Positions 7,992 through 19,315 of a stretch of 64,000 nt of DNA are shown here, one piece after another. Position 1 is the first letter of the stretch. Each line of letters starts with the position of its first letter. Both the position numbers and the translations under genes were made by a program. The stretch comes from Pseudomonas taetrolens (GTDB lineage: Bacteria > Pseudomonadota > Gammaproteobacteria > Pseudomonadales > Pseudomonadaceae), in contig NZ_LS483370.1 in assembly GCF_900475285.1 (NCBI RefSeq), positions 310,001 through 374,000 of the forward strand. The letters are read 5' to 3'. The notes under the pieces were generated by a model. The model was not told the origin of the DNA. It ran no database searches and saw only the letters and a list, made by a program, of their open reading frames with translations.

Positions 7992-9965
7992 TTAAGTCAG
8001 GATTCGCCAGGCCCTGGCCATTTCAACCGTTGTGGCATGCAGGTGTTGTGTCCAGGGTTTATTGCGCGCCACGTAATGCTCAATGATGTCATCGAGTACG
8101 TGATTGACCTCGGATGCGGTAGTTGCCCGGGCCAGACTGTGCTCGGCACGCCGCAACAGGTTCACATTGGCATCGGGTTGCCCGGGACGAAACAGCGACG
8201 GGTAAATCACTTCGCGGGTCAGGTTGTCGGCAATGACGGCAATATCGCGTTTTTTCATTTCAGCGACAGCACGGGTGATGACTTTTGACAGCCCTTGGGT
8301 CGCGTCTGTGGACATGGCCTGCAGCAACTGCTGGTAGTTGCGGTTATCCGCCGCATTGAGCTTCATGCCCAGCCACTCGATATGCTCCGGGCGACTGGCG
8401 AGTGCATCGAGGTTGCGCAGGGCGGCTCCCAGTGGTGGCGTCAGCGTCAGTACAGGTGCCTCGCTGGCCTCGGTGAGGAGGGTATCCAGTGCCTGCAGCG
8501 CCTGCCCGGCGCTCTGTCGAAAACGCAGCACGTCACGGCTGGCCGGATCCCGCTCCAGTAGTGGCTTCGCGTTGTTGAACATCTCATCGTCCATGGCCAG
8601 TACAGCCTCGTCCAGCGAGGCAAAGTGGTGCTGTTCGCGAACCGCAGCCCGGTGCTCCAGGTGCTCGTTCACCACGTGGCGCGACAACGCCTGCAAATGG
8701 TTTTTAACGTCCAGGGGCATGGTGAAGTTGATGGTCCCGTTGAGCTTTCCGCGAAAGTCACCTTTGTCGGTGTTCAAAGGCAGGATCACGGTCTGATCGT
8801 CCAGCGCTTTGATCCGGGTGGTCTGGAACTGGTGGGCTGCCGTATGGGCTACACCTGTGAAGGCATCGACCAGGCTGCTGCCGATCCCGCCGCGCTCGGG
8901 CTGCACAGGGGACTTTGCAGACTCGAATTTGATGATCAGTTTTTCGGTCGTGTTCAGAGGGCTGTCTGGAAATGTGCGTTCGTACAGGTCGTTGTCCGGG
9001 ATGTTGAGCAGCAGGCCGCCATCCTGGAAGGCGGTTTTCCCTGCACGTTCCTGGAATGCCAGGCCTTGCTCGACGGGTTGGCTGAAGACGACGGGCAGCG
9101 ATCCCGAAATGTGTGCGGCACGGGCGATGTCCATGTCGGGGGTCAGGCTGGCGTTGAACACCACCAATTGCGGGCGGCCGTCGAACATGCCGGTGCCGGT
9201 GATATTGAGTTGTTTGATCGCGGGAAGATGCTGGCTCAACAGGTGCAAGTCGGCAAAGGTCGTCGCGCCGCCAGCGCTCAACTTGTCCGCGATCGCCATG
9301 AGGGCTGCCGGGCGCGTGTCTCTGGGGAGGTTGGCGATGTGTGTCAGGATCGACTTTCTTGATTCGTTGCGCAGCATCTCCTCAAGGGGCTCGGCCTTGG
9401 ACTGCAGACGTGGCAGCAAGGTGAATAACAGTTGGGACAGGTTGCCTGCCTGTCCGGGCACCCGCCCCACCACTTTGCCAAGGCTGGAGTTGGCCTTTTG
9501 GACCCATTCGAGGCCGGGATTTTTACTGTTCAGCAGATCCGGCAGGTTAATGCTGTCAGATAAGGTGTCGAAGGCCTTGGCGTCCATGCCGCTGGCGATC
9601 AGCGCGGCGGAAATCCCGCCTGCCGATGAGCCGGAAATCACTTGAATGCTCCTTAACGCCCCGCTTTCTTCCAGCGCCTGCACGACACCGGGATAAGCAA
9701 TGCCCTTCGCCCCTCCGCCGCTGAGCACCAGGCGGGTCGCCGCAGGCGCCGAAAGTGTCACCTCCACCGTGCCATCGCTGTAGCGGCTGAGGCTCAACTT
9801 GCGCTCCCCGGCAGCCTCGACCAGCCGTGTTGCGGTACCTGGTGGCAGAGCCTGATTCTGGGCAGGGGGCTGGGAGCCGCTGAGCGAGACGCTGGCGGGC
9901 ACATTTCGGGCAGGTGCCAACAGGTCCAGGGGGATTGGCCGGGGAGGGTGAACGGGTACTTTCAT
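7992..9965 (-). CDS. ExoU-like patatin phospholipase A2 cytotoxin homologue
   Basis: A 657-residue protein resembling P. aeruginosa ExoU (687 residues) over nearly its full length, including the C-terminal membrane-localisation region. Patatin landmarks: oxyanion loop LSGGGAKGIAYPG at 81-93, nucleophile motif GSSAG with Ser114, and catalytic Asp315 in FQDGGLLLNIP, matching the Ser-Asp dyad of ExoU. Downstream blocks such as NITGTGMFDGRPQLVVFNAS, HHFASLDEAVLAMDD, VIYPSLFRPGQPD and ATTVEMARAWR also read as ExoU-like. ExoU is a type III-secreted, ubiquitin-activated phospholipase. Here the N-terminus before the patatin domain is about 30 residues shorter than in ExoU, the part used for chaperone binding and secretion. 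No SpcU-like chaperone or type III genes are near. The start MKVPVHPP was chosen for a GAGAG site; an earlier in-frame ATG 33 codons upstream has no support. Activity and delivery are inferred only. Confidence 0.85.
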   Translation of the reverse strand: MKVPVHPPRPIPLDLLAPARNVPASVSLSGSQPPAQNQALPPGTATRLVEAAGERKLSLSRYSDGTVEVTLSAPAATRLVLSGGGAKGIAYPGVVQALEESGALRSIQVISGSSAGGISAALIASGMDAKAFDTLSDSINLPDLLNSKNPGLEWVQKANSSLGKVVGRVPGQAGNLSQLLFTLLPRLQSKAEPLEEMLRNESRKSILTHIANLPRDTRPAALMAIADKLSAGGATTFADLHLLSQHLPAIKQLNITGTGMFDGRPQLVVFNASLTPDMDIARAAHISGSLPVVFSQPVEQGLAFQERAGKTAFQDGGLLLNIPDNDLYERTFPDSPLNTTEKLIIKFESAKSPVQPERGGIGSSLVDAFTGVAHTAAHQFQTTRIKALDDQTVILPLNTDKGDFRGKLNGTINFTMPLDVKNHLQALSRHVVNEHLEHRAAVREQHHFASLDEAVLAMDDEMFNNAKPLLERDPASRDVLRFRQSAGQALQALDTLLTEASEAPVLTLTPPLGAALRNLDALASRPEHIEWLGMKLNAADNRNYQQLLQAMSTDATQGLSKVITRAVAEMKKRDIAVIADNLTREVIYPSLFRPGQPDANVNLLRRAEHSLARATTASEVNHVLDDIIEHYVARNKPWTQHLHATTVEMARAWRILT

Positions 9966-10100
9966 GACGTGCTCTCTGTGTGCGTCAGGGGGATTCCTGA
10001 CGGGCAGAGAGCCTAGGAAAAAGCCGTAGCGGTTGTCTGCGCGACGAACCATGTTGAAAAACAAAACACCCGTCTGTCGGGCCTGGCGTTTATTGACCCG

Positions 10101-10140
10101 AAAAAACAGCCGAGAGGCTCTGCAATGAACCTCTCGGGCA
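10101..10140 (-). terminator. Rho-independent terminator of the thioesterase gene
   Basis: On the minus strand CCGAGAGG (10137-10130) pairs with CCTCTCGG (10117-10110) and is followed by CTGTTTTTT. It lies about 90 bases past the stop of the thioesterase gene. Confidence 0.75.
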
Positions 10141-10230
10141 ATTAGTCATGCGCTGTGGCAAGGCCCGGGTGCGGTTCGTACAGCACGCGTTGTCAAAGCG
10201 TATGCCGCCGGGTAACAAGTCAGCGAAGGC

Positions 10231-10620
10231 TTATTCCTGGAACTGGTCTTTGACGTATTTGATTTCAGTGCGCCCGTGCGCTGCGGGCAAGCCGTCTTCG
10301 CCCAGATTGACGAACACCATCTTGTCGACTGTCAGGATGCTTTTGCGGGTGATCTTGTTGCGCACTTCGCAGGTCAGGGTGATTGAGGTGCGCCCGAACT
10401 CGGTGGCGGTAATACCCAGTTCGATGATGTCGCCCTGGCGTGAGGCGCTGACAAAGTTGATTTCGGAGATGTACTTGGTCACCACGCGCTGGTTGCCCAG
10501 CTGGACAATGGCGTAGATCGCGGCTTCTTCGTCGATCCAGCGCAGCAGGCTGCCACCGAACAACGTACCGTTAGGGTTGAGGTCTTCGGGTTTAACCCAT
10601 TTGCGGGTGTGAAAATTCAT
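10231..10620 (-). CDS. Acyl-CoA thioesterase, single hotdog domain
   Basis: A 129-residue hotdog-fold protein of the YciA/BACH type: N-terminal KWVKPEDLNPNGTLFGGSLLRWIDEEAA with the conserved N-P-x-G-x-L-x-G-G pattern and Asp/Glu pair, then a beta-rich core (VVTKYISEINFVSASRQGDIIELGI). These cytosolic enzymes hydrolyse acyl-CoA to CoA and free acid. AGGAGC lies 5 bases before the ATG. It is transcribed away from ahcY, and a terminator follows about 90 bases downstream, so it is probably monocistronic. The acyl chain preference cannot be told. Confidence 0.85.
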   Translation of the reverse strand: MNFHTRKWVKPEDLNPNGTLFGGSLLRWIDEEAAIYAIVQLGNQRVVTKYISEINFVSASRQGDIIELGITATEFGRTSITLTCEVRNKITRKSILTVDKMVFVNLGEDGLPAAHGRTEIKYVKDQFQE

Positions 10621-10711
10621 ATTCGCTCCTGACCGTCTTGCCTTAGATGCCGGCCATGATGTCAGACCACGGCGCTTAGCTCTATTAAGCTTCGACTATG
10701 GTCTCGATTAA

Positions 10712-12352
<1,641 letters not shown>

Positions 12353-12354
12353 TT

Positions 12355-12394
12355 AAAAAAGGCGGTCAGGCTTGCACTGACCGCCTTTTTTTTG
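12355..12394 (+). terminator. Rho-independent terminator after ahcY
   Basis: GGCGGTCAG (12361-12369) pairs with CTGACCGCC (12377-12385), followed by eight T. It lies between ahcY and metF, so metF probably gets only read-through or its own promoter. Confidence 0.9.
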
Positions 12395-12449
12395 TGTGAG
12401 TTCAGCGTCAGGGGTGTCATTGCTCCTTCGCGTACGCAAGGGTATTCCC

Positions 12450-13295
12450 ATGTCTCAAGATCGTCGTTTCAGCTTCGAGTTCTTCCCGACCAAGACCGAT
12501 GCTGGACATGAAAAATTGATGAACACGGCTCGCCAATTGGCGGCCTACAACCCGGATTTCTTTTCCTGCACTTATGGTGCCGGTGGCTCGACCCGCGACC
12601 GCACGATCAACACCGTGCTGCAGCTGGAGAGCGAAGTAAAAGTACCTGCGGCTCCGCATTTGTCGTGTGTGGGTGACAGCAAGGACGATTTGCGCGGCCT
12701 GCTGGCTCAATACCGGGCGGCAGGTATCAAGCGTATTGTTGCGCTGCGTGGCGACCTGCCCTCCGGTATGGGCATGGCCAGTGGCGAGCTGCGTCACGCC
12801 AATGACCTGGTGAGCTTCATTCGTGAAGAGACCGGTGATCACTTTCACATCGAAGTGGCCGCTTACCCTGAGATGCACCCGCAAGCGCGCAACTTTGAAG
12901 ACGATATCAACAATTTCGTTCGCAAGGCCCGTGCCGGTGCCGACAGTGCGATCACCCAGTACTTCTTCAATGCCGACAGCTACTTCCGTTTTGTCGAGCG
13001 TGTAGAGCAAGCGGGCGTCACGATTCCCATCGTGCCGGGCATCATGCCGATTACCAACTACAGCAAACTGGCGCGTTTCTCTGACGCCTGTGGCGCTGAA
13101 ATCCCGCGCTGGATTCGCAAGCAGCTGGAAGCCTACGGTGATGATGTACAAAGCATCCAGGCGTTTGGCGAACAGGTCATCAGCGAAATGTGCGAACGCC
13201 TGCTCGATGGCGGCGCCCCGGGGCTGCACTTCTACACCCTGAACCAGGCTGATCCGAGCCTCGCGATCTGGAACAACCTGAAGCTGCCGCGTTAA
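12450..13295 (+). CDS. metF: Methylenetetrahydrofolate reductase
   Basis: A 281-residue TIM-barrel flavoprotein that reduces 5,10-methylene-THF to 5-methyl-THF, the methyl donor for methionine synthesis. It starts MSQDRRFSFEFFPTKTDAGHEKL with the conserved FEFFPPK-type active-site segment (here FEFFPTK), then FFSCTYGAGGS and HLSCVGDSKDDL. AAGGG lies about 8 bases before the ATG. Following ahcY, it returns homocysteine to methionine in the same cycle. No separate regulatory element is visible in the 98-base gap besides the ahcY terminator. Confidence 0.96.
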   Translation: MSQDRRFSFEFFPTKTDAGHEKLMNTARQLAAYNPDFFSCTYGAGGSTRDRTINTVLQLESEVKVPAAPHLSCVGDSKDDLRGLLAQYRAAGIKRIVALRGDLPSGMGMASGELRHANDLVSFIREETGDHFHIEVAAYPEMHPQARNFEDDINNFVRKARAGADSAITQYFFNADSYFRFVERVEQAGVTIPIVPGIMPITNYSKLARFSDACGAEIPRWIRKQLEAYGDDVQSIQAFGEQVISEMCERLLDGGAPGLHFYTLNQADPSLAIWNNLKLPR

Positions 13296-13725
13296 AAGAA
13301 GGGTGCGCATTTTCCGTAGCAGCTGCCGAAGGCTGCGTCCGATTGCGAAGCGATCGTAAACCTCAGCACGCGGTTCAACTGGAAAACCGTGCGCTCCGGT
13401 TTCCGACGACTCTGTCGTCGGACGCAGCCTGCAGCAACTGCTACGGGTGTAATGCTCCGCTCTACAAAACCGTTGAGCAGCATGAAAGCGGCGCGCAGTG
13501 ATTGCTCTGTTATACTCCGGTTTTTCCGCCAGGCTTACGCCCGGCCGCTCGTCCTTGTACAAGGCATTCAATCCCGCTACTGCGCAGCTTTACAGCCCGC
13601 GCGAGCGCTGAGAGTGGACCTTCAGGACCGGAGCAGGACCGGACGGGATTGCGTCACCTTAAACGCCATTCACGCCAGGCAAGACTATCCCTTTGGGCCA
13701 AGCCCTAACTAGAACAGGATTACTC
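13296..13725. other. Intergenic region metF-rhlE: REP pair and long rhlE leader
   Basis: No gene is seen. A REP-type inverted pair occupies 13314-13446. A good -10 (TATACT, 13511-13516) follows, without a convincing -35. The resulting leader of about 200 bases contains CAATCCCG (13569-13576), which pairs perfectly with CGGGATTG (13644-13651) around an inner GC-rich region; this may be a structured leader for the helicase gene. Confidence 0.55.
13314..13446. repeat. REP-type palindromic pair
   Basis: CCGTAGCAG-CTGCCGAAGGCTGCGTCCGA on the left is mirrored by TCGGACGCAGCC...CTGCTACGG on the right, the inverted pair (BIME/REPIN-like) arrangement common in fluorescent pseudomonads. Confidence 0.75.
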
Positions 13726-15573
13726 ATGTCCTTTGCTTCCCTCGGTCTCTCCGAGGCTTTAGTCCGCGCCATTGAAGCAGCGGGCTACACCCAGCCTACT
13801 CCGGTGCAACAGCGGGCCATTCCCGCCGTGTTGCAAGGTCGCGACTTGATGGTTGCGGCTCAGACAGGTACTGGTAAAACCGGCGGCTTCGCTCTTCCGA
13901 TCCTGGAAAAGCTGTTTCCCAATGGCCACCCGGACAAATCCCAGCGCCACGGCCCACGCCAACCGCGTGTACTGGTCCTGACTCCTACTCGCGAACTCGC
14001 CGCTCAGGTGCACGAGAGCTTTAAGCTCTATGCCCGCGACTTGAAGTTCGTCAGTGCCTGCATTTTCGGCGGCGTTGGCATGAACCCTCAGGTTCAGGCC
14101 ATGGCCCGCGGTGTTGATGTGTTGGTAGCGTGCCCGGGTCGCTTGCTCGATCTGTGCGGCCAAGGCAGCGTAGACCTGTCCCACGTTGAAATCCTGGTGC
14201 TCGATGAAGCCGACCGGATGCTCGACATGGGCTTCGTCCACGACGTGAAAAAGGTTCTCGCCCGCCTGCCTGCCAGACGTCAAAACCTGCTGTTCTCGGC
14301 GACGTTCTCCAAGGACATCACCGACCTGGCCGGCAAGCTGCTGCGCAACCCGGAACGCATCGAAGTCACGCCACCGAACACCACGGTCGAGCGTATCGAA
14401 CAGCGTGTATTCCGCCTCCCTGCGACCCACAAGCGTGCCTTGCTGGCCCACTTGATCACCGCAGGTGCCTGGGAACAGGTTCTGGTCTTCACCCGCACCA
14501 AGCACGGCGCCAACCGTTTGGCCGAATACCTGGACAAACACGGCCTCAGCGCCGTGGCCATCCACGGTAACAAGAGCCAGAACGCCCGGACCAAAGCCCT
14601 GGCCGACTTCAAGGCCGGTGCCGTACGCATCCTGGTAGCCACCGATATCGCCGCTCGCGGTCTGGATATCGACCAGCTGCCGCACGTGGTCAACTTCGAG
14701 CTGCCAAACGTCGATGAAGATTACGTTCACCGTATCGGCCGTACTGGCCGCGCCGGTCGTTCGGGCGAAGCGATCTCGCTGGTGGCTCCGGACGAAGAAA
14801 AACTGCTGAAAAGCATCGAGCGCATGACCAAGCAGAAAATCGCTGATGGCGACCTGATGGGTTTTGACTCCAGCACTGTAGAGGCCGAAAAGCCTGAAGT
14901 GCGCGAGCGTCCGGATGTGCGTAACCCGCGCAATTCGCCACGTGGCCCTCGCGGCGACGGCCCGAATGGCGGCGGTGGTGGCGGCGGTCGCAAGGACAAA
15001 GGCAAGGACAAGGGTAAAGAGAAGCCAGCCGCCGCTCGCGGTGAGCGTCCTGCCCGTGAGCAAAAGCCTCGCGAAGCTCAACCTGCCCGTGAACAGCGTC
15101 AGCCAACACCGCGTGCCGATGCCAACCGTGCGCCGGACGAGTTCCGTGACGACGATGTGGATAACTTTGGTAACCGCGCTGATTACGTCAGTCCGTACCA
15201 GAACAAGAACAACCAGAGCCGTGGTCGCCGTCCGGGCGCTCCTGCCCAGGGGACTGGCGCAGCACCCGCCGGCCGTACCGGTGGTCGTCAAAACGCCCCG
15301 CGCACGGGCACTGGCGCCACGACTGGCACGCCACCGGCCAAGCGCAGCGGTCCACGCAGCGGCGCCCCGCGTGATGGTCAGGCCCGTCGCGACAACCGTC
15401 CGGCCCGTGACGATGCGCGTCAAGAGCCAGCCGTAAAAGGCCCACGTGAGAATCAGCCGAAGATCATGCACAAGGAATCGAAAAGCGATCGCTTTTTGAC
15501 ACCTGAGCAGCTTGATCAACTGCCGAACCGCCCTCGCGGTGAAAAACCGGCGCTGCTGACTCGCAACCGCTGA
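13726..15573 (+). CDS. rhlE: DEAD-box RNA helicase, RhlE type with long basic tail
   Basis: A 615-residue ATP-dependent RNA helicase. Q-motif [14 protein letters not shown], Walker [19 protein letters not shown] in [16 protein letters not shown] in LFSATFSKD, and motif [16 protein letters not shown]. The core ends near residue 375. The remaining about 240 residues are low-complexity, rich in Arg, Gly, Pro, Lys and Ala (a GGGGGGG run near 420), typical of Pseudomonas RhlE tails that add RNA affinity. RhlE acts in RNA degradation and ribosome assembly, notably in the cold. The start follows AGGAT by about 7 bases. A long structured-looking leader precedes it. Confidence 0.93.
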   Translation: MSFASLGLSEALVRAIEAAGYTQPTPVQQRAIPAVLQGRDLMVAAQTGTGKTGGFALPILEKLFPNGHPDKSQRHGPRQPRVLVLTPTRELAAQVHESFKLYARDLKFVSACIFGGVGMNPQVQAMARGVDVLVACPGRLLDLCGQGSVDLSHVEILVLDEADRMLDMGFVHDVKKVLARLPARRQNLLFSATFSKDITDLAGKLLRNPERIEVTPPNTTVERIEQRVFRLPATHKRALLAHLITAGAWEQVLVFTRTKHGANRLAEYLDKHGLSAVAIHGNKSQNARTKALADFKAGAVRILVATDIAARGLDIDQLPHVVNFELPNVDEDYVHRIGRTGRAGRSGEAISLVAPDEEKLLKSIERMTKQKIADGDLMGFDSSTVEAEKPEVRERPDVRNPRNSPRGPRGDGPNGGGGGGGRKDKGKDKGKEKPAAARGERPAREQKPREAQPAREQRQPTPRADANRAPDEFRDDDVDNFGNRADYVSPYQNKNNQSRGRRPGAPAQGTGAAPAGRTGGRQNAPRTGTGATTGTPPAKRSGPRSGAPRDGQARRDNRPARDDARQEPAVKGPRENQPKIMHKESKSDRFLTPEQLDQLPNRPRGEKPALLTRNR

Positions 15574-15590
15574 GTTAACACGACGGCACA

Positions 15591-15628
15591 AAAAAACGCC
15601 CCGGCTCGCAAGAGCCGGGGCGTTTTTT
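15591..15628. terminator. Bidirectional rho-independent terminator rhlE/yceI
   Basis: ACGCCCCGGCTC-gcaa-GAGCCGGGGCGT with A-run on the left and T-run on the right; it serves rhlE on plus and yceI on minus. Confidence 0.93.
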
Positions 15629-15649
15629 ATGAGCCGTATGAAAGCGCTA

Positions 15650-16228
15650 TTACTTGACCTTCACACCTTCCAGCGTGATGTCCAGGTCCAACGTCTGAGA
15701 GGTTGGGCCCGGACCTTTGATGCCGAAGTCGCTCAGGTTCAGGGTTGTGGTTGCGTTGAAGCCAGCGCGTTCGCCGCCCCACGGATCCTTGCCTTCGCCG
15801 TTGAAGGTTGCTTTGAACGTGACAGGCTTGGTCACGCCGTGCAGGGTCAGGTCGCCCGTCACGTCAGCTGTTTTCTCGCCGGTAGGCACTACTTTGGTCG
15901 ACTTGAAGGTCGCTTCCGGGTATTTGCTCACGTCCAGGAAGTCTTTGCTGGCGATGTGCTTGTCACGTTCTGCGTGGTTGGAGAACAGGCTGGCGGTTTT
16001 CAGGGTGACGTCAATTTTGCTGTCGGCAGGCTTGGCGGCATCCCACGAGAAAGTGCCTTGCCAGTCCTTGAACGTACCGTGAATGAAGCTGTAACCCAGG
16101 TGGCTGATTTTCCAGTCGACAAAGGCGTGCTGGCCTTCTTTATCGATGGTGTAGTCAGCAGCCATGGCCTGACCAGCAGACAACAATGCAGTACCGAGAG
16201 CCAAAGCGGCGAGGGTCTTTTTCAACAT
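15650..16228 (-). CDS. yceI: YceI-family periplasmic lipid-binding protein
   Basis: A 192-residue secreted protein: signal peptide [23 protein letters not shown], then [24 protein letters not shown] typical of the YceI lipocalin-like barrel that binds isoprenoid chains. The start follows AAGGAAT by 8 bases. It lies 32 bases after the cytochrome b561 gene, the conserved yceJ-yceI pair, probably one transcript. YceI proteins are linked to base or osmotic stress and quinone-like ligands; the exact role is not established here. Confidence 0.92.
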   Translation of the reverse strand: MLKKTLAALALGTALLSAGQAMAADYTIDKEGQHAFVDWKISHLGYSFIHGTFKDWQGTFSWDAAKPADSKIDVTLKTASLFSNHAERDKHIASKDFLDVSKYPEATFKSTKVVPTGEKTADVTGDLTLHGVTKPVTFKATFNGEGKDPWGGERAGFNATTTLNLSDFGIKGPGPTSQTLDLDITLEGVKVK

Positions 16229-16260
16229 GCGTTCTATTCCTTTTGAGTTTAGGTTGAACA

Positions 16261-16812
16261 TCAAGCATCGCGCCCCAGCATACGAGTCAGGGTCGCATCA
16301 CGATCGATAAAGTGGTGCTTCAGGGCAACTAGACCATGCAATCCGGCAAATATCACTACTGCCCAGGCCAGGTATAAATGCACGACGCCGGCCACATCGG
16401 CCTGATCGGGCAGGTTGGAAATCAATGCAGGTACTTCAAAGAGCCCGAATACCGGGATGCCCACGCCTTCAGAGGTGGAAATCAGGTAGCCGGCGATCAT
16501 TACGGCAAACAAACCCAGATACAAAAAACCATGGCCAAGCTTGGCGCCTATGCGCGTTGCACGGCTGTAGCTGGTCAATGCGGGCGGGGCCGGGCTGATC
16601 CAGCGCCATACCACTCGCAGGAGCATGACGGCGAGTAATGTCAGGCCGATGCTTTTATGCAGGTCGGGGGCTTCTTTGCGCCATGGGTCATAGTAATCCA
16701 GGCCAACCATCCACCAACCCAGTGCAAACAAGCCGAACACGGCCAGCGCCACTAACCAATGGATGAAAATACTGACTGCACCATAGCGAGAAGAAGAATT
16801 ACGTAGCTGCAT
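16261..16812 (-). CDS. yceJ: Cytochrome b561 (YceJ type)
   Basis: A 183-residue inner-membrane b-type cytochrome with four hydrophobic helices. Likely haem-ligating histidines lie in [14 protein letters not shown] (helix 1), [14 protein letters not shown] (helix 2), and [27 protein letters not shown] (last helix). Such proteins pass electrons from ubiquinol or to YceI-bound ligands. The start [11 protein letters not shown] was chosen for AGGA 8 bases upstream; an ATG three codons earlier touches the same AGG and is less likely. Co-transcribed with yceI. Confidence 0.9.
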   Translation of the reverse strand: MQLRNSSSRYGAVSIFIHWLVALAVFGLFALGWWMVGLDYYDPWRKEAPDLHKSIGLTLLAVMLLRVVWRWISPAPPALTSYSRATRIGAKLGHGFLYLGLFAVMIAGYLISTSEGVGIPVFGLFEVPALISNLPDQADVAGVVHLYLAWAVVIFAGLHGLVALKHHFIDRDATLTRMLGRDA

Positions 16813-17092
16813 AGCCAACATCCTGTAAGAACTTGGACGTAAGATTAATGGTTTACCTATCGAATGAAAGCGCATTTTTTTGCTGCAAGGTATCGATAAT
16901 TACGATGTGTAGCCTGTGCACCAATCATTAAGCAAGCGTTAACAGCACGATTGGCGGTGGTTCAGAAACCCTTAAAAGCGCAGCAGAGCAGCCTCGGGGT
17001 AAACGTTATGGGTTGTGGCGTGCCCTTGCTTTGCATAGTCTTGCCCGATTGTTTACCCGCACACGCCGGGAGCCAGCGCCAGGAGAGTGGAA

Positions 17093-18499
17093 ATGGGTCT
17101 GAATAATCAGTGGATGCAGCGTGACCTTGCGGTGCTATGGCACCCCTGCACCCAAATGAAAGATCACGAGCAGCTGCCTTTGATCCCGATCAAGCGCGGC
17201 GAGGGTGTGTGGCTGGAGGACTTTGAAGGCAAGCGCTACCTCGATGCTGTGAGTTCGTGGTGGGTCAATGTGTTTGGCCACGCCAATCCGCGCATCAACC
17301 AGCGCATCAAGGATCAGGTCGATCAACTGGAGCACGTTATTCTGGCCGGCTTCAGTCACCAGCCGGTGATCGAGCTGTCCGAGCGGCTGGTCAAAATGAC
17401 GCCCGCGGGCCTGACTCGCTGTTTCTACGCGGACAATGGCTCGTCATGCATCGAAGTTGCGCTGAAAATGAGCTTTCATTACTGGCTCAATCGCGATCAG
17501 CCGAACAAAAAACGTTTCGTCACCCTGACCAACAGCTACCACGGCGAAACCATGGCCGCGATGTCAGTGGGCGATGTGCCGCTGTTCACCGAAACCTACA
17601 AGGCGTTGTTGCTCGACACGATCAAAGTACCGAGCCCTGATTGCTACCTGCGCCCTGAAGGCGTGAGCTGGGAAGCGCACTCGCGCACGATGTTCCTGGC
17701 CATGGAGCAAACGCTCGCCGAGCATCACGACACGGTGGCGGCAGTCATCGTCGAGCCGTTGATTCAAGGCGCAGGCGGCATGCGCATGTATCACCCGGTG
17801 TACCTCACGCTGCTGCGAGAGGCTTGCGATCGCTATGGCGTGCACCTGATCCTCGACGAAATCGCGGTGGGTTTCGGCCGTACCGGCACGATGTTCGCCT
17901 GTGAGCAGGCCGGGATTACCCCGGACTTCCTGTGTCTGTCCAAGGCGCTGACCGGCGGTTACTTGCCGTTGGCAGCCTGCATGACCACCGACGATGTGTA
18001 TGGTGCGTTCTACGATGACTACCCGACCTTGCGTGCCTTCCTGCATTCCCACAGCTATACCGGGAATCCACTGGCCTGTGCGGCGGCTCTGGCGACGCTG
18101 GATATCTTCGAAGAAGACAATGTCATCGAGAACAACAAGGCGCTTGCTCAACGCATGGCGCGTTCGACCGCACACCTGACGGATCATCTTCATGTCTCGG
18201 AAGTGCGTCAGACCGGTATGGTGCTGGCCATTGAAATGGTCCAGGACAAAGCCAGCAAAACCGCTTATCCATGGCAGGAACGCCGCGGCCTGAAAGTCTT
18301 CCAGCACGCCCTGGAACGCGGTGCCTTATTGCGCCCGCTGGGCAGCGTGGTGTACTTCTTGCCGCCTTACGTGATTACCCCGGAGCAAATAGACTTTTTG
18401 GCTGAAGTGGCCAGCGAAGGGATCGATATCGCAACCCGCACCGATATCAGCGTGTCGGTGCCGTCCAATTTCCATCCCGACTTCCGCGATCCGGGTTAA
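17093..18499 (+). CDS. bioA: Adenosylmethionine-8-amino-7-oxononanoate aminotransferase
   Basis: A 468-residue PLP enzyme of biotin synthesis that uses S-adenosylmethionine as amino donor to make 7,8-diaminopelargonate. [10 protein letters not shown] near residue 17-26, [13 protein letters not shown], the PLP-phosphate region [23 protein letters not shown] and the Schiff-base Lys284 in [20 protein letters not shown] lies 6 bases before the ATG. It stands alone, apart from other bio genes, as usual in Pseudomonas. rsmE follows behind a REP-like hairpin. Confidence 0.95.
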   Translation: MGLNNQWMQRDLAVLWHPCTQMKDHEQLPLIPIKRGEGVWLEDFEGKRYLDAVSSWWVNVFGHANPRINQRIKDQVDQLEHVILAGFSHQPVIELSERLVKMTPAGLTRCFYADNGSSCIEVALKMSFHYWLNRDQPNKKRFVTLTNSYHGETMAAMSVGDVPLFTETYKALLLDTIKVPSPDCYLRPEGVSWEAHSRTMFLAMEQTLAEHHDTVAAVIVEPLIQGAGGMRMYHPVYLTLLREACDRYGVHLILDEIAVGFGRTGTMFACEQAGITPDFLCLSKALTGGYLPLAACMTTDDVYGAFYDDYPTLRAFLHSHSYTGNPLACAAALATLDIFEEDNVIENNKALAQRMARSTAHLTDHLHVSEVRQTGMVLAIEMVQDKASKTAYPWQERRGLKVFQHALERGALLRPLGSVVYFLPPYVITPEQIDFLAEVASEGIDIATRTDISVSVPSNFHPDFRDPG

Positions 18500-18510
18500 A
18501 CACGATTTTT

Positions 18511-18554
18511 TGTAGCCGCTGCGTAACCCATCGCAGCCCGCGGCAGCGGCTACA
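18511..18554. repeat. REP-type palindrome between bioA and rsmE
   Basis: TGTAGCCGCTGC (18511-18522) and GCAGCGGCTACA (18543-18554) with an inner GC-rich stretch; possible transcript end of bioA. Confidence 0.8.
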
Positions 18555-18582
18555 TGAATACTTCAATTTTCAGAGAACCCAT

Positions 18583-19302
18583 ATGAGATTGTCCCGTTTC
18601 TTTATCGATGCACCGTTGAGCCTTGGCGAGCACGAATTGCCTGAAGCTCAGGCGCATTACATTGGCCGCGTGTTGCGCATGGCCGAGGGCGATGCCCTGC
18701 AAGTGTTCGACGGTTCGGGGCACGAGTTTTCGGGGCGTTTGCTGGAGGTCGGCAAAAAGCGTGTGCGCGTGCTGCTGGACGAAACGTTCGCCGGGCAGGT
18801 CGAGTCACCGCTGGTCATTCACCTCGGCCAGGGTTTGTCCCGTGGTGAACGTATGGATTGGGCCATTCAGAAGGCCACCGAGTTGGGGGTCAACGAAATC
18901 ACTCCGATCATGAGCGAGCGCTGCGAAGTGAGGCTCAAGGACGAACGTGCCGACAAGCGTCTGGCACATTGGCGGCAGGTGGCAATCAGCGCCTGTGAAC
19001 AATGCGGGCGCTCACGGGTGCCGGTGATTCATCCGCCGGTGTTGCTCGGCGACTGGATCAAAACCACCGAGGCGGACCTCAAGCTGGTGTTGCACCCGGT
19101 CTCCGAACCGCTTGCCAGCCACGCCAAGCCAGCGCGTCTGGCGTTCCTGATCGGTCCCGAAGGCGGCTTGACCGACAATGAAGTCGATCAAGCCCAGGCC
19201 GCCGGCTACCAGCCAGCGCGCCTTGGCCCACGGGTATTGCGTACTGAAACTGCGCCGGTGGTTGCCTTGGCCGTGGCGCAGCAGTTGTGGGGCGATTTCT
19301 AA
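18583..19302 (+). CDS. rsmE: 16S rRNA (uracil-1498-N3)-methyltransferase
   Basis: A 239-residue SPOUT-fold methyltransferase that modifies U1498 in the 30S decoding region. N-terminal PUA-like part (MRLSRFFIDAPLSLGEHELPEAQAHYIGRVLRM), then the knotted domain with KATELGVNEITPIMSERCEVRL, LIGPEGGLTDNEV and LGPRVLRTETAPVVALAVAQ, the SAM-binding knot. It converges with dguC, leaving a 13-base gap. Confidence 0.95.
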   Translation: MRLSRFFIDAPLSLGEHELPEAQAHYIGRVLRMAEGDALQVFDGSGHEFSGRLLEVGKKRVRVLLDETFAGQVESPLVIHLGQGLSRGERMDWAIQKATELGVNEITPIMSERCEVRLKDERADKRLAHWRQVAISACEQCGRSRVPVIHPPVLLGDWIKTTEADLKLVLHPVSEPLASHAKPARLAFLIGPEGGLTDNEVDQAQAAGYQPARLGPRVLRTETAPVVALAVAQQLWGDF

Positions 19303-19315
19303 CCCCTGTGTGCCT

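Noticed and set aside
9966..10064. Upstream in-frame extension of the ExoU-like gene by 33 codons
   Set aside because: No ribosome site precedes the earlier ATG, and the extension does not resemble the ExoU N-terminus.
17016..17029. Sigma54-like TGGC...TTGC upstream of bioA
   Set aside because: The spacing between the GG and GC elements is one base too short for a -24/-12 promoter.
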